A stretch of 64,000 nt of DNA from Tolypocladium sp. Sup5 PDA-1 (Eukaryota > Ascomycota > Sordariomycetes > Hypocreales > Ophiocordycipitaceae): the NCBI GenBank assembly GCA_000750105.3, contig JPHH03000044.1, positions 1 to 64,000 on the forward strand, in the 5' to 3' direction. Every line of letters starts with the position of its first letter. The first letter of the stretch is position 1. Below, piece after piece: positions 8,882-20,700 of this stretch. The notes below the pieces were generated by a model, which was not told the origin of the DNA, did not search any database, and saw nothing but the letters and a program-made list of their open reading frames with translations. The translations under genes were made by a program, and so were the position numbers.

Positions 8882-11194
8882 TCAATGCCTTCCGTCGCAT
8901 TCGCTTTGCGATTTTGCAATGGCGCATTTCCCAAGTCGACTGAGTTCGGCGACAAACTCATCCGCCTTTCTCAGATACGCCGTCTCGTGCGCCGTGACTC
9001 TGCGGATGGGCATGCTTCGGATGAGGTTGGCCGCCGAGCTGAGAAGCTCCACGTCGCCAATGGCCTGCTCGTCGAGAGGATTCCTGAGAATGTTGAAGAA
9101 GAGGGTCATGAGCGCGGACACGGGGTAAAATATGAAGACCCTGCTGAGGTGTTAGCCGAGCCGCCAATGCCCGTACGATCAGCGAAGCAGGGTCGTTGTG
9201 CTTTCCACGTACCAGAATGCCTCGCCAGCGAGCCGATGTGCCTCTGCGCTCAGGTAGATGAGCGTTGACCGGCTGGCTTCTACAGACAGCTCCAAGCTCG
9301 ACTGCACACCAAACGTCTTTTCTGTTCCAGGGCCACCGGCCCAATCCACCATGCACCTGCCACTGGCGCAGTGAATGACGTTTAGGAGATAGTAGTAGTC
9401 GAGGTGCAGCTCAATGTGCAACATGCTAGTCGCCTTAGCCAGGCCCGCAGCTAGCCTCGTGTGTTTCGAGACGGATAGTGCCGGCGAGAACTCGGCGGGG
9501 ATAGACAAGCGCCAACTCTCAAGCTCCTCGTCCAGCTCGCGGATGGTTCGGAGAAGCTCGGCGTCAGACTTGCGCAACGACGCGGCAGAGTACAGCGCGT
9601 GGCAAGCTTTGGACTTGAGCAGGCTGAGTCGCAGGTCGCCAGGAAGCCACGGCGTCTGGAAATCATCGTACGGTATGACAGAAGGTCTGTCGTTGTTTCC
9701 AACGGCGCTTAACACGAAGCGGTTTTCTGGATAGCCCTCGGGGAGTGTGAGATCGCAAAAGTCGTCGGATATAATCGGCGGCTGACCCGTACGTAAGGCG
9801 ATGTCCTTGTCAAAGAGGTAGCAGAGCCAGAACAACATGCGAAGATGTCGATTCTCACGCTCTTGCACGCTGAGGTCTCCAAGCTTGGGTGAAATGAGAA
9901 GGATGTGCCCCCCTAGAGCAAAGATTGTGCGGCAGGCAATGGCGTGATACATGGACCCGGCTTGCAGGCGGCCGCAGAGAGTCTCGTGTAGTAGCTGCGC
10001 CGATGATGGTTAGTCAAGGTAGGTTTACAGCCAAGAAGAGAGGAGCCCTCGCATACCAGCATGAAGACAGTCTGCAGAGTCGTGATGCTCGTGTCCTCGA
10101 GGAAGTCAGATAGTAGCATCTGCGCTTCCTTGGCAGTGACATCAGGGTCGACGTATTCGGCAGCTTCGTTGTCTGGAAAATGGGTGCTTGCTATCGAAAG
10201 AAAAGCAAAGACACATGCCTTGGCGCTAATGTGTTCAAGGGGCTGGAGTGTGCTCCGTGGACCGTATGCCCGTCGGACTGTCTCCTCGAACAAAACGCGG
10301 TCCACGAGGGGAAACACCAGCCAAAAGTCGGAACAGAGATATGTTTGCAGCAGGGACTGCACGACCCATCTTTCAGGTAGTTCGGACTTTTGGCCCTTTG
10401 AGATCCGGTAGGACAAGAGAAGAGGTGGTGAATGGCTGGCGGGTTGATCGGTGCCGTCACTGTCGTACAGTTTCTGAAAGGAGGGCCGCTGTCCCGTTCT
10501 CGAGTAGATCCATTGCTCGCCCTGTGCTGTGAGATGTGGAATACCGTTCCGAGAGCATACAGTACCGAGATTCTGCCCGGCAAAGTAAATTTGCCCAAGG
10601 ACAGTGTTGGTTAGGCGCGAAGATGGTGGCGTTGCGAGATCCAAGGCGCGGAGTTGGCATGTTGGACAAGTGCGGCTGTAAATTCGCGGGGCACATGGCT
10701 GAGGCGGACCTGAAGATTGGGGTGTAGAGGTTGCAGACGCATCTGAGGATGTATGGCCTGCATCGTTGAGGGCTCTTGTGTGAGAAATGCCCTCTTCAAT
10801 GCGCCCAAGCCTCTCGACAAGATTCCGTCTGGAACCGGGCCCGGACCTCATTTAATGTCAGCACACGGCGTAGGGCCGTGTTGGACGGCAATGACGAAGT
10901 CGGGGAATGATGCACCACTCACTTTGGGCGCTTTTTCCTGCCCCTGACGCGGTCAAAGGTACAGGGGAGGCTGTGGTGGTGGCACCAGTTGCATTGGGAC
11001 ACAGCCTCGGAGGCGTCGCACTGGATCTAATTGGGAGCCAATGTGAGTAAGCGCACCTTCAAACACGCGGTACTTGGGACGGAGAGGATGGGAATGGGGA
11101 AGTTGCAGCTTTCACATGCGTAGGGCACAAAGAGGGTTGCCAGACATGCCTTTCGCCGGTAGCACGCATCGCACGCTCGACGTTGCGCCACCAT
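8882..11194 (-). CDS. Zn(II)2Cys6 transcription factor with fungal-specific TF domain
   Basis: Five exons: 11194-11150, 11026-10923, 10846-10057, 9994-9213 and 9140-8882; 659 residues. The zinc cluster is assembled across intron 1: exon 1 encodes RRACDACYRRK and exon 2 continues IQCD, with CNWC and PC. The spacing is C8-x2-C11-x6-C18-x8-C27-x2-C30-x6-C37, followed by a basic stretch (RVRGRKKRPK). Intron 1 has a GC donor (GCATGT...TTAG, 123 nt); without it the second half-cluster has no start. The middle domain (from about residue 190) has features of the fungal TF domain, including LQTVFML, the conserved ARTIF/GGH-like segment (CRTIFALGGH) and the RRMLFW-like RHLRMLFWLCY with DKDIALRTGQPP. 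A nuclear regulator is inferred. It is divergent from the ABC transporter across 1.56 kb, so it may control that pump. Confidence 0.85.
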
Positions 11195-12750
11195 GTTGCT
11201 GGGTAAGATTCAAAGCGAGACCTTGGACCTCTCAGGCGAGACTTGTTTCTACCACGAGAGTTGAAGACAGGGCCGTCGAGTTAACAGTGACAGACCCGAC
11301 CGTGAAAAGGGAGCTGCCATCGGCCCCGGTAGTTGTACGGCGCCCGGGCAGAAGCCGCAGCTCCTGAGGCCAGCCACGAGCCGAGCGTCGTCAGCGGCTG
11401 ATTGTCAGTAAGCAGAGCCACTGGACGTCCGCAGGGCTGGGATTTACAATACCGCGTGCCGTTGACTCACCTGGTCGTGGACTTGTGTACGAAGTACGAA
11501 GGTGCTTCTGCAGTACCGGCCCTACAGGGGTGCTGCCAGGAGCAAGAGCAAGGATTGGAGAAGTTCCGCTGAGTAAGCGGAGAAACCATATCATTGGCCA
11601 ATCTGTGCCCCCCCGGGGAGGCTCGGCTCAATCGGGCTGCGAGAAGAGCACAAACTCCGGAGGACGGATGACGAGCATCGGCGAGAGGAGAATTTTCACG
11701 CGGCTGATCCGGGATAGTGGGATTCAAGTGCGATGGAATCTTTGCAAGATAAGATTTGTTTCTGGCGGGCGTAGCCGATGCTGCCAAGGCTGTGTTACCG
11801 TGCAGGGTCCAGGCAAGCCAGGGTAGACGTTGAACTGCCGCTTAGTCATGTCGGAAAAGGACGGACCGCGAATCCGCAACTTCTCCATCTTCTCCAGGCT
11901 GCATCTTCCGGTACACCTTGACCAGGCCTTTACGCGGCATTGGCCCCTGGATCTACGTGCGTCCGGTCACCAGGCACGCAGTCTGTTGCGGCCACTACTC
12001 TGGACCAGATGCAAAACATCATGCCAGGCACGATGCCGCGCCACGTGTGGTGTCCGGGGAGTGCTCGGGCCGCGGCAGTGCCCGGCACCGTGAGCCGCCG
12101 CTCCAGATGTTCCAGATCTGAGGCATCGCCGCCCATGTAAGCGGCCTTTGCTGGGCTGCTGCCATCTGAACTGCTGCCACCTGGACAGCTGCCATCTGTA
12201 TTGCTGCCACCTGAGCGCTGCTGCCATCTGAACTGCCAACTGAAACTGCCTGACTAAGCGGCGAAACAACCCTGGAATAAGTCCCAAAAAGGAAACAGCT
12301 GAAGACGACGGCGGCTCGCTATCCGAGTCCGACGCGATGCGGAGCCCAAGTGGAGACCCGTCCTCTCAATATGTCGCCGTGTCCGCCGAACCGCTGCGGC
12401 ACAACCGCCCCTTTGTATCTTGTATGAGCAAGTTCTCACCTACGGTTGGCCCGGGCCGCGGCCTCTCGGCAACTTATGGTTTCGGACAGCATCTCGAGTT
12501 AGTCATGCCTGGCGCTCGGAGGTCTTGACAACACCGAGGACCCACCGCCGTGGTCGATAAGTATAACGCGAGATGGCGTCGTACAAAGGTTTTGGTCCGT
12601 GACCGCTTATAGATGTTTCTTTTCCTTATTCCTCATCAACGTCTCTTTGGACTCTCCTTTGGCTCGGACTGGCACTTCTCAACTTCTTGAGTTCCTTTCC
12701 GAGACCACGTTGAACACCTCCCTCGTGCGGCTTGCACTCCACCGCCCATC
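11195..12750. other. Divergent 1.56-kb promoter region between regulator and ABC pump
   Basis: No gene is supported. It contains the 15-bp repeat array at 12158-12234. The open frames seen on both strands are overlapping shadows with no recognisable product. Confidence 0.5.
12158..12234. repeat. 15-bp imperfect tandem repeat, five copies
   Basis: Unit GCTGCCATCTGAACT; copies alternate between CCATCTG and CCACCTG cores and the fourth copy is 17 bp. The array lies about 520 bp upstream of the ABC transporter start. The regular CANCTG cores could bind a regulator, but this is only a possibility. Confidence 0.8.
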
Positions 12751-15700
12751 ATGGAGTCCAACTGCGATGAGACACTCGCTGACAACGACTACCCGAAACA
12801 CGAACAAGGATACACCGACAACGAATGGGGGCTGAAGCCCAAGGTTATCGCATTCCAGGAGCGAGACCGCGCTTCTGGCTTTCCGGCCCGGGAGCTCGGC
12901 GTGACCTGGCAAAACCTCACCGTTGAGGCCATCAGCGCCGATGCCGCTATCCACGAAAACGTCATCTCCCAGTTCAACATCCCCAAGCTCGTCAAGGAGT
13001 CCCGGCACAAGGCTCCGCTCAAGACCATCCTCGACGGCAGCCATGGATGCGTCAAGCCCGGCGAGATGCTGCTGGTCCTCGGCCGGCCCGGTTCCGGCTG
13101 CACGACGCTGCTCAACATGCTGGCCAACAAGCGGAGGGGCTATGCCAAGGTCTCTGGCGACGTCCACTACGGTTCCATGAAGGCCGAGGAGGCGAAGCGG
13201 TACACTGGGCAGATTGTGATGAACACCGAGGAGGAGCTCTTCTTCCCCTCCCTGACGGTGGGGCAGACAATGGACTTTGCGACGCGGTTGAAGGTCCCTT
13301 TCCGCTTGCCCGATGGGGTGAGCACCCAAGAGGATCACCGCACAGAGTCGCGAGACTTTCTGCTCAAGTCCATGGGCATCGAGCACACCCTCGACACCAA
13401 AGTGGGCAATGCGTTTGTGCGTGGCGTGTCTGGAGGCGAGAGGAAGCGAGTCTCCATCATCGAGTGTCTGGCGTCCAAGGGAAGCGTCTTTTGCTGGGAC
13501 AACTCTACCAGGGGCCTCGATGCAAGCACGTGAGTACTTCCATGCGATCCATGGTTGTTGTGTACCATGCTGACATCCGATACAGAGCTCTGGAGTACAC
13601 AAAGGCGATTCGGGCCATGACGGACGTCCTCGGCCTTGCTTCAATCGTCACTCTATACCAGGCCGGCAACGGCATCTACAACCTCTTCGATAAAGTACTG
13701 GTCCTCGACGAGGGCAAGGAGATTTACTACGGTCCGATGACGAATGCCCGGCCCTTTATGGAGGAGCTGGGCTTCATCTGCGACGACGGCGCCAACGTCG
13801 CCGACTACCTGACAGGCGTCACTGTGCCTACCGAGCGCAAGATCCGAGCAGAGTTGAAGCTCAAGTTTCCCCGGAATGCGGTCGCCATTCGGACACAGTA
13901 TGAGGCGTCTCCGATTCACGAGCAGATGAAGGCCGAGTACAGCTACCCGTCGTCGGACGAGGCCAAAGAGAAGACCAAGCTCTTCTGCGAAGGCATTGCG
14001 ATGGAGAAGGACAAGCACCTGCCTGCCAAGAGCCCCATGACCGTCAGCTTCGCAGGCCAAGTCAAGGCCTGTATCCAGCGCCAGTACCAGATCCTCTGGG
14101 GCGACAAGGCGACCTTCTTCATCAAGCAGATCTCGACCGTCGTCCAGGCTCTCATCGCGGGCTCGCTCTTCTACAACGCGCCCGCTACCTCGGGGGGGCT
14201 GTTCATGAAGTCTGGCGCCTGCTTCTTTGCGCTGCTCTTCAACAGCTTGCTGTCCATGTCCGAGGTCACCGACTCCTTCACTGGTAGGCCTGTGTTGCTC
14301 AAGCACAAGTCGTTTTCGTTTTTCCACCCTGCTGCGTTTTGCATTGCGCAGATTGCGGCCGACATTCCCGTCATATTGTTTCAGGTGTCCGTCTTTTCCG
14401 TCATATTGTACTTTATGGTCGGTCTGACGACGTCGGCGGATACTTTCTTCACCTTTTGGGTCGTCGTCGTGGCCACAACCATGGTGAGTTCTCTTTCATC
14501 GAGCATTGAAGTCCATGGCCTTTTTGTGTTGCACGTAAGCTAACCATGAACCAACGCAGTGCATGACGGCTCTCTTTCGTGCCATTGGCGCCTCTTTCAG
14601 CACCTTTGACGGCGCTTCCAAGGTCTCTGGCTTCACCATTGCCGCCTGCATCATGTACGCTGGCTACATGATCCAGAAGCCGAAGATGCACCCATGGTTC
14701 GTCTGGCTCTTCTGGATCGATCCCCTGGCGTATGCGTTCGATGCACTTCTGTCCAACGAGTTTCACAACAAGATCATCCCCTGCGTCGGAAACAACCTGA
14801 TCCCCAGCGGGCCGGGGTTCACCAACGCAGACCACCAGGCGTGCGCTGGTGTGGGCGGCGCGGTGCCGGGACAGACGTTTGTCGAAGGCGACAGGTACCT
14901 CGAGTCGCTCTCCTACAGCCACGCACATGTGTGGAGAAACTTTGGCATCGTTTGGGCCTGGTGGGCGCTGTTTGTCGCAATCACGATTTGGTCGACCTCG
15001 CGCTGGCGACCCTCTTCTGATGACGGACCCAGCTTGCTCATCCCCAGAGAGAGCGCTCATATTGTTGGTGCTCGCCGCCGCCAGGCAGACGAAGAGGGAC
15101 AGGCTGCGGGCAAGGAGGTTGCGGGCCAGAGCTCACCGTCCGACGGAACGACCAGCGACGATGCGTCAGGGCAGGCGAGCCTCATCCGCAACACCTCGGT
15201 ATTTACCTGGAAGAACCTCTCCTACACGGTCAAGACTCCGTCTGGCGACCGTCTTCTGCTCGATAACGTGCAAGGCTGGGTCAAGCCCGGCATGCTTGCT
15301 GCGCTGATGGGATCCTCTGGCGCCGGAAAGACGACCTTGCTCGACGTGCTCGCCCAACGTAAGACGGAGGGCACCATCCGTGGCTCCATCATGGTCGACG
15401 GCCGACCGCTTCCAGTCTCTTTCCAGCGATCTGCAGGCTACTGCGAGCAGCTCGACGTCCACGAGTCCTACGCCACCGTTCGCGAGGCCCTCGAGTTCTC
15501 CGCGCTCCTCCGGCAGAGCCGCGAAACACCGCGCGAAGCGAAACTGGCCTACGTCGATACCATCATCGACTTGCTCGAGTTGCACGACCTGGCCGACACG
15601 CTCATCGGAGAAGTCGGCGCCGGGCTGAGCGTTGAGCAGCGCAAGCGCGTCACCATTGGCGTCGAGCTGGTTTCCAAGCCTAGCATTCTGATCTTTCTCG

Positions 15701-17091
15701 ACGAGCCGACGTCTGGTCTTGACGGCCAGTCTGCGTACCACACCGTTCGTTTCCTGCGGAAGCTGGCTGCCGTTGGCCAGGCTGTGCTGGTCACTATTCA
15801 CCAGCCGTCGGCCCAGCTCTTTGCTCAGTTCGACACGCTTCTTCTGCTCGCCAAGGGGGGCAAGACGGTGTACTTTGGAGACATTGGCGACCAGGCCAAT
15901 ACCGTGAGGCAATACTTTGGGCGATACGGTGCGCCCTGTCCCTCGGGCGTCAATCCCGCGGAGCACATGATCGACGTCGTCTCGGGAAACCTCTCGCAGG
16001 GCAAAGACTGGAGCGACGTCTGGCTCTCCTCGCCCGAGTACGACGCCATGAACACGGAGCTCGACAAGATCATCAACGACGCCGCATCCAAGCCTTCAGG
16101 GACAGTCGACGACGGCCACGAGTTCGCCATACCGATGTGGGAGCAAATCAAGCTCGTCACCCATCGCATGAACGTCTCGCTATACCGCAACAGGGACTAC
16201 GTCAACAACAAGTTCGCGCTACACATCTTCTCGGCGCTCTTCAACGGCTTTTCCTTTTGGATGGTGGGCGACTCGGTGGGCGACCTGCAGCTCAAGCTCT
16301 TCACCATCTTCAACTTCATCTTCGTGGCGCCGGGCGTGCTGGCGCAACTGCAGCCGCTCTTCATCCACCGCCGCGACATCTTTGAGGCGCGCGAGAAGAA
16401 GTCCAAGATGTACTCGTGGGTCGCCTTCGTGACGGGGCTCATCGTCTCGGAGATACCGTACTTGATCATCTGCGCCGTGCTGTACTTTGTGTGTTGGTAC
16501 TACACGGTTGGGTTCCCCTCGAGCTCGGAGCGCGCGGGCGCGACGTTCTTCGTGATGCTCATGTACGAGTTCTTGTACACGGGTATCGGTCAGTTCATCG
16601 CGGCGTATGCGCCGAACGAGGTGTTTGCGACGCTGGTCAATCCGCTGCTGCTCGGCACGCTGGTCTCCTTCTGCGGCGTGCTGGTCCCGTACCAGCAGAT
16701 CCAGGCCTTCTGGCGGTATTGGATATACTACCTCAACCCCTTCAACTACCTCATGGGCAGCATGCTGGTGTTTGACATCTGGGGCAACGACATCAAGTGC
16801 TCCGACAACGAGTTCGCCACGTTCAACCCTCCCAACGGCACGACCTGCGGCGAGTACCTCTCCAGCTACCTAACCCACGGGCCGAGCAAGCTCGTCAACC
16901 CGGACGCGACGGCCGACTGCCGCGTGTGCTCCTTTACCAAGGGCGAGGACTACCTCCGGACGCTGAACCTGGAGGAGTACTACTACGGCTGGCGGGATGC
17001 GGGCATTGTGGTGCTCATGGTGTTTAGCTCGTATGCGCTGGTGTACGTGCTGATGAAGCTGCGGACCAAGACGTCCAAGAAGGCTGAGTAG
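12751..17091 (+). CDS. PDR-type (ABCG full-size) multidrug efflux transporter
   Basis: Exons 12751-13529, 13586-14483 and 14560-17091 (introns 56 and 76 nt, GTGAGT donors) give 1402 residues, normal for this family, in the order NBD1-TMD1-NBD2-TMD2. NBD1 has the degenerate fungal Walker A GRPGSGCTT (residues 111-119), signature VSGGERKR and WDNSTRGLD. NBD2 has the canonical GSSGAGKTT (about 810-818), a modified signature GLSVEQRKR and LDEPTSGLD. The asymmetry (no catalytic Lys in NBD1, altered signature in NBD2) is standard for PDR pumps, leaving one good ATP site. TMD2 ends with a large cysteine-bearing extracellular loop before the last helix. It is a plasma-membrane exporter of fungicides, plant or microbial toxins; the linker and loop sequences recall the AtrB/BcatrB group. 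The N-terminus before NBD1 is short but the frame is clean. Confidence 0.95.
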
Positions 17092-17744
17092 GGATGGTGT
17101 CCAGAAAGATGGAGTTTTCAGTCGGTCTTTTTCATATTTATGCATTTTCCTTTGTATGGGTTGGGTTAGAATTGGGGCAAATGCTGGTAGAATAATAGAT
17201 GTTGGACCGAGTACAGCACAGTCGACGAGCCATGTGCCGGGCTGTGTTGTGTTAATACAAAAAGTTTCATGTTGTCTTAAATCAACATGTAACCACAGTG
17301 TCAGATGGATGGCAATCGCTTACCTTGGCACCGAATGGCTGCTTCAACACTGGCATCTCTTCAAGGACTGAGGGTATGGTTACTGAGGCTGCTTGAGATG
17401 AATGGATTTGCTGCCCACAGCAAATGCTCAGAGCTTTGGTAAACTGTCAGCTTCAGCTGAACGACGGCCCATGCCTTTAAGCGCCGGCATACCCCAGGAG
17501 CCGTCATGATAGGACGCCATGGACGATCCTTCCGTCACGTGTAGGTGGCTGCCTCGCTTCATGCAGCTGAAGGGCAATAGTCCTTCAGCTAACCACGATG
17601 GCGCTGGGCCGGTTCAGATCGCCCATGACCCAGATCAACCAGATCAACGCCGTCCTCTGACACAGCGAAGCCTCACGATGCGACGAATAAGCACCAGCTC
17701 ACTACCGTAGCAAAGCGGTGCGGCTCTCGAGTCGCGGCGACACC
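17092..17744. other. Intergenic region with inverted repeats upstream of the NLR gene
   Basis: About 650 bp. It holds the perfect inverted repeat ATTTGCTG/CAGCAAAT (17406-17425, 4-nt loop), the palindrome TTCAGCTGAA (17452-17461), the inverted repeat AGCTGAAGG/CCTTCAGCT (17565-17590, 8-nt loop) and a CAGATCAAC duplication near 17630-17650. Confidence 0.6.
17565..17590. promoter_or_regulatory. Perfect 9-bp inverted repeat 155 bp upstream of NLR start
   Basis: AGCTGAAGG and CCTTCAGCT are separated by 8 nt. The same core recurs as the palindrome TTCAGCTGAA at 17452-17461. It could be a binding site for a dimeric regulator or an mRNA-leader hairpin; neither is proven. Confidence 0.4.
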
Positions 17745-20700
17745 ATGGACCTGCCGCCATGGCAGGATCGCGTCCGCGGCGACGCACGCGGGCTGTCGCT
17801 GCTGTGTCTCGACGGCGGCGGCGTGCGCGGCCTCTCGTCGCTGCACATCCTGCAGCGTATCATGGAGCAGATGAACCCCGTGCAGCCACCGAAGCCGTGC
17901 GAGTGCTTTGACATGATCTGCGGGACGTCGACGGGCGGCTTGATCGCCATTATGCTGGGGAGGCTTAAGATGAGCGTGGCCGACTGCATCCGCGAATACG
18001 AGCAGCTGTCTGCCTCGGTATTTACGAAGCGTCGCCATAGACTAAACTGGAAAGGCCAGTTTCAGGGGAGGTTTGACTATGAGGCCCTCGAGAGCGGTGT
18101 CAAGGATTTGCTTCGGCGACTGGGCTTGCCCGAAGATGAGCTTCTGAAGGAGGCCGAGGGAAAGCCTCGGTGCAAGACGTAAGTCCACTACGATGGGAGC
18201 TCATGTTCAGTATTAATGCGTGTCCCAGATTTGTCTGTACGATGAGACAGGAGATATCAGACATTGTCATCTTCCCAAGCTACTACTCCTCGACGTGGGG
18301 AGCCACGATGCTCAACCGCGTCTGCATCTGGGAAGCAGCACGGGCAACCTCCGCCGCAACGTCCTTCTTCGAGCCATGCGTAATCGACGGCAAGACCTTT
18401 GCGGACGGCGGCACCGGCGCAAACAACCCCGTCCACCAGCTCTGGGCCGAGGCGTCGTCGGCGTACGGCCGCGGCGACGGGTGGAAGCTCGAGGACCACC
18501 TGCACTGCCTCGTGTCCATCGGGACGGGCACCCCGTCGCGGAAGCCGTTTGGGCCCGAGCTGCAGGAAGTTGCGGCGGCGCTGCGGGCGATTGCGACGCA
18601 GGCCGAGTCCGTGGCGCAGACGTTTGAGCGCGAGCACCCGCATCTGGTGCACAACGGCGTCTTCTTCCGCTTCAACGTTACGAACGGGCTGCAGGGGGTC
18701 GGGCTGGAGGCGGCGGGTCGGCTGAGTGAGATCGAGGCGTTGACGAGCAGTTACTGCGCGTCGCCGACGGTGTCTCGCAAGATGGCGGCGTGCGCGTACA
18801 GACTGACGGATTCTATGCCGTGTAAGCACCTACGCAGACTCCATGTTGCGAATGGCGATGTGGGTGTAGGCGATTCCGGGCTAACACATCGCAGGGTTCT
18901 CCCAGGCGATTCTGCAGTTTGAACGCCGACTCTACCTGTCGACGGTGAACAGGCTTGACGAGCGTATGCTCAGCGAAAGCCCCCATGTCCAAGACTTTGT
19001 CCACTGCAAGGCATTCCAAGACTGGCTGCACCGCGTGTCCCAGTCTCTCATCTGCATAACCTCGCGCACGGTATCCGTCCGCGACATGGACATCACGTAC
19101 CCCCTGGCCGCGTCCCTCACCGAGCACATCCAATCCACGCACGCCGAGCGCTTCGGCGCCGTGTACGTCAACTGCTTCTGGATCCTGGACAAGCCCAAGA
19201 ACTTCCGGCCCCAGGCGCTCGTGGAGGAATACCGCAAGGAGAAGAACAAGGACGGGGCTGAGGCGGGCGCGGTCGAGCTGGTGCTGGAGTCGCTGTTCTA
19301 TCAGTTGTTCAAGCTGTGTCCTGAGCGATGCGACATGCTGGTTACTTACGCCGAGATGTTGTCGGAGCAGCATGCGGCGGAGTTTCGGGGGCAGATGGAG
19401 TCGAACGGGACGCCGGGCAAGCAGCACCTCCTACCGCTGCTTAAGCTGCTGCTCAGCGCAAGTGCCTCTGATGTGCTGATCAGCGTTGATGGCATCGACT
19501 ATTTGGCGGACAATGACCGCACGAAGCTGGTGGCTCAGCTGGTCTCGCTTTCGCAAAGCGAGCGACGGAGCAAGACGTTGCTCTGCGGCGCTTCGAGCAT
19601 GGTCAAGGTAGGCGGTGCCTCCGACGTGGCTATTATCACAGACCGCACGGAGACGAACGGTATGTTACCTCACGATTGTCCGCGGGAGACGCATCTGACA
19701 ATGGAGAATAGAGTGCCGCACATCGTTGATGTTTGAAGAGATGAACGTCCGCAAGTCCCAGGTCGCGCCGGCCGCAGGCGGAACCACGGCGTGGATCTGG
19801 ACACACCCCGTATATCGAGCCTTTGCGGCGCGGCCCAACGGCATGCTCTGGATACGAGGCAAGCCGGGCAGTGGCAAGTCCGTGCTGGCAAAGTGCATCC
19901 AGCGCAGGCTCCTCGAGACCGTCTCCGCGAGGGCGCCGGAGCTGCAGGAGGCGCTCGTGGGAGACTGGTTCTACCATCGTCGGCGAGGCGGCGAGTTTGT
20001 CCGGCACGAATCATTTCTGAGATCCGTTCTCTTCCACTTCCTGGAACAGGAGCCTGGCCTATTCGCCGAATACTTCCAGAAGGCGTATCGAACCATGGAT
20101 CCTCGAAACCCGGGCCCGTGGACACATGATATCCTGGTCGAGATGTTTACGCAAATCTGCCAGGGACCACGTCATGCCATATGCATCGTCGATGCAATGG
20201 ATGAGGCAGAGAGCACGGATATTCTTAACTTGATCAAGTCCATTTCTGGTCCTCAAGGCGTCTCGAACGCGAGCTTCATCGTCTTGAGCCGACCTAACAT
20301 TGAGATTGAGCGGCACTTTGATGGAATCCCCGGGTTGGTTGTGGAAGACGAGAATGCAAACGACATTAAACGAATCATAGGCCTTGGGCTCGAGTCACTC
20401 CAAAAGTCCATTCACTCTCTCAACTTTGAGATGGCATCCGGCTCCGTCGCGCCACGTTCAGCGGTCCGGAGATCAAGATACGGGTCGCTCGCCGCCAGCC
20501 AAGCACGCGAGGAACAAGCCCTCCAAAGAATCCGAGACCTGCTGCTATCCAAAGCTCAAGGCTCAATCCTCTGGGTGAAGCTCGTCCTCGACAAGCTCGC
20601 ACAGGCCGCGAGTGACTCCGGAGGCGCGACGCTGGACCAGATGGAAGTCTTAGTCAACCAGATCCCCGAAGAGCTGGCCGAGTGCTACAAGCAAATCCTC

